This document shows positions 5,167-8,146 of a DNA stretch of 8,146 bases, piece after piece (within the stretch, counting starts at the first letter, position 1; every line of letters starts with the position of its first letter). Source of the stretch: Candidatus Pacearchaeota archaeon (GTDB lineage: Archaea; Nanoarchaeota; Nanoarchaeia; Pacearchaeales; GW2011-AR1). The stretch lies in contig NZER01000079.1 in NCBI GenBank assembly GCA_002690445.1, positions 1 to 8,146 of the forward strand, in the 5' to 3' direction. The notes beneath the pieces were generated by a model that worked only from the letters and a program-made list of their open reading frames with translations, did no database searches and was not told where the DNA came from. Made by a program: the position numbers and the translations under genes.

Positions 5167-5383
5167 CTTGTACTGCTGGTGCAAGTTCCTCACTTTTAAA
5201 GTCAACAGGTTTCTTGGCTTTAATGTTGTCGGTGGTTGCCTCAAACTTATCAACTTTAAGGTTTAGAGTCTCAGCATATCGACGAGAGATTACAACAGTA
5301 GCATCTTCTTTTAATACGCGATTCAACTCGCGCAAATTCACTTGCAGGAAACTCCCTGCACCTTTTGTCTTTCCTCTTGCCAT
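5147..5383 (-). CDS. Hypothetical protein upstream of the RuvB-like gene (78 aa)
   Basis: 78 aa starting MARGKTKGAGSFLQVNLREL. The ATG at 5383 is chosen because it lies six bases after a strong -10 (TATATT); the upstream in-frame GTG lies inside that promoter. The N-terminal two thirds contain FLQVNLRELNRVLKEDATVV followed by ISRRYAETLNL, which looks like a small folded alpha/beta unit. The C-terminal 25 residues are acidic and probably disordered (SEELAPAVQVEEENW). Family not recognised. The short gap to the RuvB-like gene suggests joint expression, so a role as a partner is conceivable but unproven. Confidence 0.75.
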   Translation of the reverse strand: MARGKTKGAGSFLQVNLRELNRVLKEDATVVISRRYAETLNLKVDKFEATTDNIKAKKPVDFKSEELAPAVQVEEENW

Positions 5384-5389
5384 ACTACT

Positions 5390-5417
5390 AATATACCACA
5401 ATTTTTAAATAAGTCAA
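5390..5417 (-). promoter_or_regulatory. Leaderless-type class II promoter (78-aa and RuvB-like genes)
   Basis: TTGACT (5417-5412), 16-nt spacer, TGG-TATATT (5395-5390), six bases to the ATG at 5383. AAAATTGTGGTATATTA is identical to the DUF932 promoter, defining a second promoter class without the 45-bp element. Confidence 0.83.
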
Positions 5418-5433
5418 GCAGTTTTTTAATTAA

Positions 5434-5619
5434 TTATTCAACAGTAGAAAGTAACTTTCTTTCAATTAGTTTATCCACCTTTGAATCTAACATTCTTGAT
5501 TCTTTGCTCTGTGAATCATTCCGAATAATCTCTCTGACCTGTGGGTCAAGATTATCATATTCTTGTGGGTAAATTTCTTTATGTGCATTCCAGTAGTCTG
5601 GATGAGAATTTGGATTCAT
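5434..5619 (-). CDS. Hypothetical protein (61 aa)
   Basis: 61 aa starting MNPNSHPDYWNAHKEIYPQE, with a very polar, charged C-terminal helix (SKESRMLDSKVDKLIERKLL). No family recognised and no cysteines or membrane segment. The ATG at 5619 has no ribosome binding site and is preceded by AATAAATATTAATAA, an AT-rich repeat resembling a T4 late promoter, ending 5 nt before the start. If that is a promoter, this gene too would be leaderless. The stop is followed by a class II promoter. Confidence 0.6.
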   Translation of the reverse strand: MNPNSHPDYWNAHKEIYPQEYDNLDPQVREIIRNDSQSKESRMLDSKVDKLIERKLLSTVE

Positions 5620-5624
5620 ATTAT

Positions 5625-5639
5625 TTATTAATATTTATT
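5625..5639 (-). repeat. 15-bp T4-late-promoter-like repeat, copy next to a start codon
   Basis: AATAAATATTAATAA on the minus strand, identical to segments of the repeats at 6005-6028 and 6124-6147. The ATAAATA core matches seven of eight bases of the T4 late -10 (TATAAATA). It ends five bases before the ATG at 5619. Confidence 0.5.
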
Positions 5640-5661
5640 TGAAGCGATTTGTTTATTACTA

Positions 5662-5874
5662 TTAAGGAGCAGGAGTAGTTACCTTGCCTTTGAACTCCTC
5701 GTCCCATTGCTCTGCTAAACGGGCTGCGTCACGCGCAACCTCTCTTGAAACATCTTGGTGCATACGGTCAGTAGAGAGAGGATGATTGATTATTATATCT
5801 TTCTTCCACTCGTTTAATCCTTCTACAGTCTTATTCCAAGCTTTCTCGTATAACTTTGCCATTCGTTTGCTCAT
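5662..5874 (-). CDS. Hypothetical protein (70 aa)
   Basis: 70 aa, MSKRMAKLYEKAWNKTVEGL at the N-terminus, then a helix-rich charged body (REVARDAARLAEQWDEEF) and a proline-containing tail (TTPAP). It is probably a small all-helical soluble protein; no family recognised. The ATG at 5874 lies nine bases after a good -10 and has no Shine-Dalgarno sequence, so the transcript would have a leader of about 2-3 nt. A second in-frame ATG at codon 5 is possible. It stands downstream of the long non-coding region and is probably expressed alone or with the 61-aa gene. Confidence 0.7.
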   Translation of the reverse strand: MSKRMAKLYEKAWNKTVEGLNEWKKDIIINHPLSTDRMHQDVSREVARDAARLAEQWDEEFKGKVTTPAP

Positions 5875-5883
5875 GCTACATCC

Positions 5884-5911
5884 AGTATAAGAGTTTTTTA
5901 GTTTATGTCAA
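5884..5911 (-). promoter_or_regulatory. Sigma70-type promoter for the 70-aa gene
   Basis: TTGACA (5911-5906), 16-nt spacer, TATACT (5889-5884), nine bases to the ATG at 5874. Near-consensus hexamers; the predicted leader is about 2-3 nt. Confidence 0.8.
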
Positions 5912-6004
5912 TCCTAAAAATTAACAGTATTTATTAATCACTTTTAATTACAGTTAAATAAAGCTAATGCCTCCTATATATTTTAAAACAAGCTAAAAAA
6001 GAAC

Positions 6005-6028
6005 GCGAAAAATTATTAATATTTATTC
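6005..6028 (-). repeat. 24-bp perfect repeat with late-promoter-like core, copy A
   Basis: Identical to 6124-6147 over 24 bases. The core AATAAATATTAATAA is followed on the minus strand by a T-rich TTTTTCGC. It is not directly in front of a gene. Confidence 0.75.
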
Positions 6029-6123
6029 AATAAGATTATTACTTTCTTTAAAGTCTTTAAAGGGGAATCGAACTATTGTAGTAAGTGTATATTGCGATGT
6101 ATTACAAAAAACTTCAAAATCTG

Positions 6124-6147
6124 GCGAAAAATTATTAATATTTATTC
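6124..6147 (-). repeat. 24-bp perfect repeat with late-promoter-like core, copy B
   Basis: Second perfect copy, 119 bp from copy A. A looser relative lies at 6397-6411 (core AATAAATATAACTAA on the minus strand). Confidence 0.75.
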
Positions 6148-6220
6148 GTCGCTTTAATTATTACAATCTTAATTTGCTTGGATTCCTCTATTTATATTTC
6201 GGCCATATTTGAAAAAATTA

Positions 6221-6263
6221 TAAAAAAATCCCCCCAGCCAGTAACCGAAGCTGAGAGGATTTT
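6221..6263 (-). terminator. Strong rho-independent terminator
   Basis: Minus-strand RNA: AAAAUCCUCUCAGC (6263-6250) pairs with GCUGGGGGGAUUUU (6238-6225), 14 pairs with two G-U, 11-nt loop, followed by U-rich sequence. It lies inside the non-coding region, 46 nt downstream of a promoter start point, and not after a protein gene. Confidence 0.88.
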
Positions 6264-6310
6264 CCTCATAACCAAAGGAAGCAAGAGAACAACTTCCTAT
6301 CTATGTCAAC
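6221..6310 (-). ncRNA. Predicted phage small RNA (about 90 nt)
   Basis: A near-consensus promoter (6317-6344) should start transcription near 6310, and a strong terminator ends it near 6221. The interval has no ORF beyond a three-codon ATG-TTG-ACA-TAG. The 5' part can form GGAAG/CTTCC (6297-6277), and the 3' part is the 14-bp terminator hairpin. Self-contained promoter, structured body and intrinsic terminator is the usual architecture of a trans-acting small RNA. No known RNA family is recognised and no target is evident. It could alternatively only be a terminator for read-through from the right-hand operon, with the promoter incidental. Confidence 0.55.
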
Positions 6311-6316
6311 ATTAAT

Positions 6317-6344
6317 AGTATAGCAAATCTTTATATTTAGTCAA
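6317..6344 (-). promoter_or_regulatory. Promoter of the predicted small RNA
   Basis: TTGACT (6344-6339), 16-nt spacer ending TGC (extended -10), TATACT (6322-6317). The quality equals that of the gene promoters, but no protein gene follows before the terminator. Confidence 0.72.
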
Positions 6345-6608
6345 CAATAATATTTCGGCAAAAATCAAAAAAGCTGCAAAATTTAAATATTAATAATTAG
6401 TTATATTTATTCGCCGCTCTATATTTGGCTTTATATCTGACATCCTGCAATTTATATATTTGACTTTTAATAAAAAAATTTTATATTTATTAGTAGTAGT
6501 TATTCTCTACTATCTCTATATATACCTATAAATCAACGCAGAAGATAAATGAATAGATTTTAAATTATATATTTGACATAAAAATAAAAAAGTGCGGCAC
6601 CCCAATAA

Positions 6609-6623
6609 TTAGTAATATTTATA
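6609..6623 (-). promoter_or_regulatory. TATAAATA late-promoter-like site
   Basis: TATAAATATTACTAA on the minus strand contains the full T4-type late promoter octamer TATAAATA (6623-6616) and aligns with the AATAAATATTAATAA repeats. AT-rich context makes chance matches likely, and no gp55-like sigma gene is in the window. Confidence 0.35.
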
Positions 6624-6675
6624 GAATACTCTTATACATCTCTCTTATAGGGCTTATACATAGATAACTAAAAAA

Positions 6676-6710
6676 GGGGTAGAAGTGGGGTAAAAGGGGG
6701 TAAAAAGGGG
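6676..6710 (+). other. Four-tract G-quadruplex motif
   Basis: Runs GGGG (6676-6679), GGGG (6687-6690), GGGGG (6696-6700) and GGGG (6707-6710) with loops of 7, 5 and 6 nt fit the strict G4 pattern with four-base tracts. It stands out in an AT-rich stretch. The G-rich strand is the template strand for the local minus-strand transcription, so the RNA would be C-rich. The last units read as repeated GGGGTAAAA. Confidence 0.7.
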
Positions 6711-6733
6711 AATAAATAAATAGTAATATATAT

Positions 6734-6814
6734 TTAATCTAGTCCTGCACCATTAAGCACTCTCCATATCATTGATCCAAAAAACAATATAAAAACAATT
6801 CCTAATATTTCCAT
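6734..6814 (-). CDS. Tiny single-pass membrane peptide (26 aa)
   Basis: 26 codons: MEILGIVFILFFGSMIWRVL then NGAGLD. Residues 3-17 form a strongly hydrophobic helix followed by one Arg and a short polar tail. The ATG at 6814 has AAAGG upstream at a workable spacing. It is the last gene of the right-hand cluster, 88 nt after the 99-aa gene's stop. Its size, ME-hydrophobic start and SD-led initiation resemble the 23-aa peptide at 830-901, although the sequences are not clearly homologous. Function unknown. Confidence 0.55.
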   Translation of the reverse strand: MEILGIVFILFFGSMIWRVLNGAGLD

Positions 6815-6902
6815 CTATACAACCTTTCTTTATGTCGCAAGGAACTCTTTGTATATTACAAGGCTCCAAATGTAGGCTGTATTCTAGTTTAGCAGGGCAG
6901 GA

Positions 6903-7202
6903 TTACTGCTCTCTCATTTCTTCTATTCCAACTACTTTTCTTCCATCCCACTCCCAAACTCCTTCATATTCTTCAAGAACTTTCTGTGAGTTGTTCATGC
7001 GAATGTATTGAAATTCTCCTGTCACCCCCCTCAACACTCCAAAGTCCCTTATGGGTACTGTCGCCTTTTTAGGCATACCATTCTCGTATGTCTGATTAAA
7101 ACAGGTTATACGAGCGTGTGTGGCGAATTTAGGCGGTGTTGGTACTTCTACCTGCCATCCGTTAATTCCTACTACTCTCGTTGGCTTCTTCTTAAATGGC
7201 AT
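6903..7202 (-). CDS. Hypothetical protein (99 aa)
   Basis: 99 aa: a basic start (MPFKKKPTRVVGINGWQVEV), one cysteine in a central ITCFNQTYENGMPKK segment, and a C-terminal VLEEYEGVWEWDGRKVVGIE. The alternating hydrophobic pattern suggests a mainly beta structure; no family recognised. The ATG at 7202 shares one base with the TAA of the upstream gene (TAATG), and GGGAG lies upstream, so translation is probably coupled. No membrane segment. Confidence 0.78.
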   Translation of the reverse strand: MPFKKKPTRVVGINGWQVEVPTPPKFATHARITCFNQTYENGMPKKATVPIRDFGVLRGVTGEFQYIRMNNSQKVLEEYEGVWEWDGRKVVGIEEMREQ

Positions 7203-7561
7203 TACTCTGTTCTCCCAAAATTTTTAGCCGCACGGTATGAAAGCATTTCCTCTAGCGTAGGTGTAGCAGGACGACCTTGTAAATTTATGTACGCTGGCGT
7301 ATATTTACCAACGTATGCTTGTGTCACATTGAAATGAAAGTATTCTACTGCTTCGTCATAGGTCATTGTGTGATGGTCGTCCGAAAAACCCGCCATAAGA
7401 ATCTCCAAACATTTCTCTGAATCATAACAAGCCTTTGGTTCGTTCCCAAAACTCTCCACAACCCCTACGAACGCATCCTCAAACCCATCAGAGAGTAAAA
7501 TCTTGTCCATGTAATCTGGATAATTTTCTTCTAAATAATTTTGTATGTCTGTTCGTTTCAT
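7202..7561 (-). CDS. Phage hypothetical protein (119 aa)
   Basis: 119 aa starting MKRTDIQNYLEENYPDYM. The middle (DGFEDAFVGVVESFGNEPKA, YDSEKCLEILM, YDEAVEYFHFN, AYVGKYTPAYI) matches a pattern I know from small tailed-phage proteins with no assigned function. The protein is acidic, with two to three helices followed by a short strand region. No Shine-Dalgarno sequence precedes the ATG at 7561, only TTAATTAATTAA. It overlaps the next gene by one base and lies behind the RIIB-like gene, separated by a hairpin. Confidence 0.82.
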   Translation of the reverse strand: MKRTDIQNYLEENYPDYMDKILLSDGFEDAFVGVVESFGNEPKACYDSEKCLEILMAGFSDDHHTMTYDEAVEYFHFNVTQAYVGKYTPAYINLQGRPATPTLEEMLSYRAAKNFGRTE

Positions 7562-7592
7562 TTTAATTAATTAATAAATATACACTGTTCTT

Positions 7593-7635
7593 AAAAGAGT
7601 GGGGCAACGAGACAAGGAAAACTCGTTACCCCACT
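7593..7635 (-). terminator. 14-bp hairpin after the RIIB-like gene, possible terminator
   Basis: Minus-strand RNA: AGUGGGGUAACGAG (7635-7622) pairs fully with CUCGUUGCCCCACU (7611-7598) with one G-U pair and a 10-nt loop. It is followed by C then UUUU, a short U-tract. The G-U in minus RNA is an A-C mismatch on the plus strand, so the structure belongs to the minus transcript. It may be a terminator of modest strength or an mRNA 3'-end stabiliser. Confidence 0.6.
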
Positions 7636-7651
7636 TTGGTTCCACCCCTAT

Positions 7652-8146
7652 TTATTCCTCCTGTGCGGCTTTGTAGCCAGCATCCCATCCAGCACCGTAT
7701 TCAATACTATCTTCGTCCACGCCATCGAAATCATCATCCCATTCGACGTATGAAGGCATCACGCCATCTTCCAATGGGGGAGCTTCGATAGTCTCATAAA
7801 CGCCAACCACAACGTATTTAGAGGTGCGTAATTTCTGACACTCACAATCGTGAGGTACGCTTACGACATCCCTTGGGTCAATCTCTACGACCATTAAGTG
7901 ACCTCCACCACTTGCATACCCCTTGGCATACTCGTAACTACCAGCGTGAAAACCGCTTGAACAACCCATGTTGGCGTCATCACACACGCCATTTCGACGC
8001 ATCTCAAGGGTCTTACCCACACTGTTATCAAAACTACGAGTATGGAAATCCATAAACTCACCTGTAACACCCTTGTAAGCAAGGAAATTGCCTTCGGCGG
8101 TCAGCGGCATATTCTTATGCTCCAAGAAACGATATAGCTCATTTAC
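7652..8146 (-). CDS. RIIB-like phage protein, 5' end outside the window
   Basis: 164 residues are visible and the frame is open through the right edge (VNELYRFLEHKNMPL...), so the start lies beyond 8146. The segment FLAYKGVTGEFMDF, DNSVGKTLEMRR, CSSGFHAGSYEYAKGY and LMVVEIDPRDVVSVPHD follows the C-terminal region of T4 RIIB closely, including the FDNSVG, GFH and NPRDVVS-type motifs. RIIA and RIIB in T4 affect lysis inhibition and exclusion by lambda Rex, but the biochemical role is not settled. The last 45 residues are very acidic and end YGAGWDAGYKAAQEE. A 14-bp hairpin follows the stop. Confidence 0.88.
   Translation of the reverse strand, partial: VNELYRFLEHKNMPLTAEGNFLAYKGVTGEFMDFHTRSFDNSVGKTLEMRRNGVCDDANMGCSSGFHAGSYEYAKGYASGGGHLMVVEIDPRDVVSVPHDCECQKLRTSKYVVVGVYETIEAPPLEDGVMPSYVEWDDDFDGVDEDSIEYGAGWDAGYKAAQEE

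Larger units (their letters stand above)
5875..6733. other. Long AT-rich region without protein genes
   Basis: No credible protein gene on either strand across about 860 bases. It holds, right to left, a G-quadruplex motif, TATAAATA-type repeats, a promoter, a predicted small RNA ending in a strong terminator, a 24-bp perfect repeat in two copies, and the promoter of the 70-aa gene. The combination of AT-richness, repeated motifs and a structured RNA would suit a replication origin or a control region. That is inference: no clear iteron array or initiator gene is seen. Confidence 0.6.

Noticed and set aside
6040..6120. tRNA-like TTCGATTCCCC T-loop on the minus strand near 6062-6075
   Set aside because: No complementary G-rich 5' arm precedes the loop, and no acceptor, D or anticodon stems can be drawn around it.
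6460..6487. Plus-strand promoter TTGACT-N16-TATATT
   Set aside because: Extremely AT-rich context, no gene or terminator follows on the plus strand; a chance match is likely.
6586..6606. Minus-strand terminator at GTGCCGCAC followed by TTTTTT
   Set aside because: The stem is only about three base pairs, too weak despite the T-tract.
6840..6900. Stem TTGTA/TACAA near 6850 as an RNA element before the 26-aa peptide
   Set aside because: Short five-pair stem without supporting structure; not distinguishable from chance.

Overview
The window looks like part of a tailed-phage (or phage-derived) genome, AT-rich, with every supported gene on the minus strand. Three features point to a phage: a right-edge gene strongly resembling the T4 RIIB family, several small proteins of recognisable phage type (DUF932, a GP88-like protein, an 'MGLDQYAY...SWW' protein, a 'GWHICS' protein), and dense packing of short genes with overlapping stops and starts. 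The host cannot be named. The promoters are ordinary housekeeping-sigma type with extended -10 elements, and a few genes have AAAGG/GGGAG-type ribosome binding sites, so a bacterial host with a sigma70/sigmaA-like factor is implied.

Layout in transcription order, right to left. (1) 8146-6734: RIIB-like gene (start outside the window), a 14-bp hairpin, two coupled hypothetical genes (119 and 99 aa) and a 26-aa membrane peptide. (2) 6733-5875: about 860 bases without a protein gene. This stretch holds a four-tract G-quadruplex motif, repeats resembling T4 late promoters, and a promoter-terminator pair that would define a small RNA of about 90 nt. (3) 5874-3728: two small genes, a 78-aa gene, a RuvB-like AAA+ ATPase and an MGLDQ-family gene. 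(4) 3727-2294: small ORFs, a terminator, a regulatory module, then a DUF932 gene closed by a UUCG terminator. (5) 2266-604: a second regulatory module driving a 151-aa gene, then a GP88-like gene, a 23-aa membrane peptide and a 59-aa gene. (6) 602-1: a 103-aa gene flanked by two identical 43-bp repeats, then a third regulatory module and the start of a gene that leaves the window.

The most striking signal is regulatory. Five well-matched promoters of the form TTGACW-N16/17-TGNTATRTT end only 5-6 nt before an ATG and leave no room for a ribosome binding site. A sixth (TATACT) lies 9 nt before its ATG, and a weaker seventh 3 nt before the RuvB-like gene. These genes are predicted to be translated from leaderless mRNAs. 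Three of the promoters carry, 22-24 bp upstream of the -35, a 45-bp element with AGTAAGTTG/CAACTTACT arms and a GC-rich centre, always in the same geometry. It looks like the binding site of an undescribed regulator controlling a regulon in this phage. Genes driven this way contrast with SD-led genes in the same operons, such as the two tiny membrane peptides.
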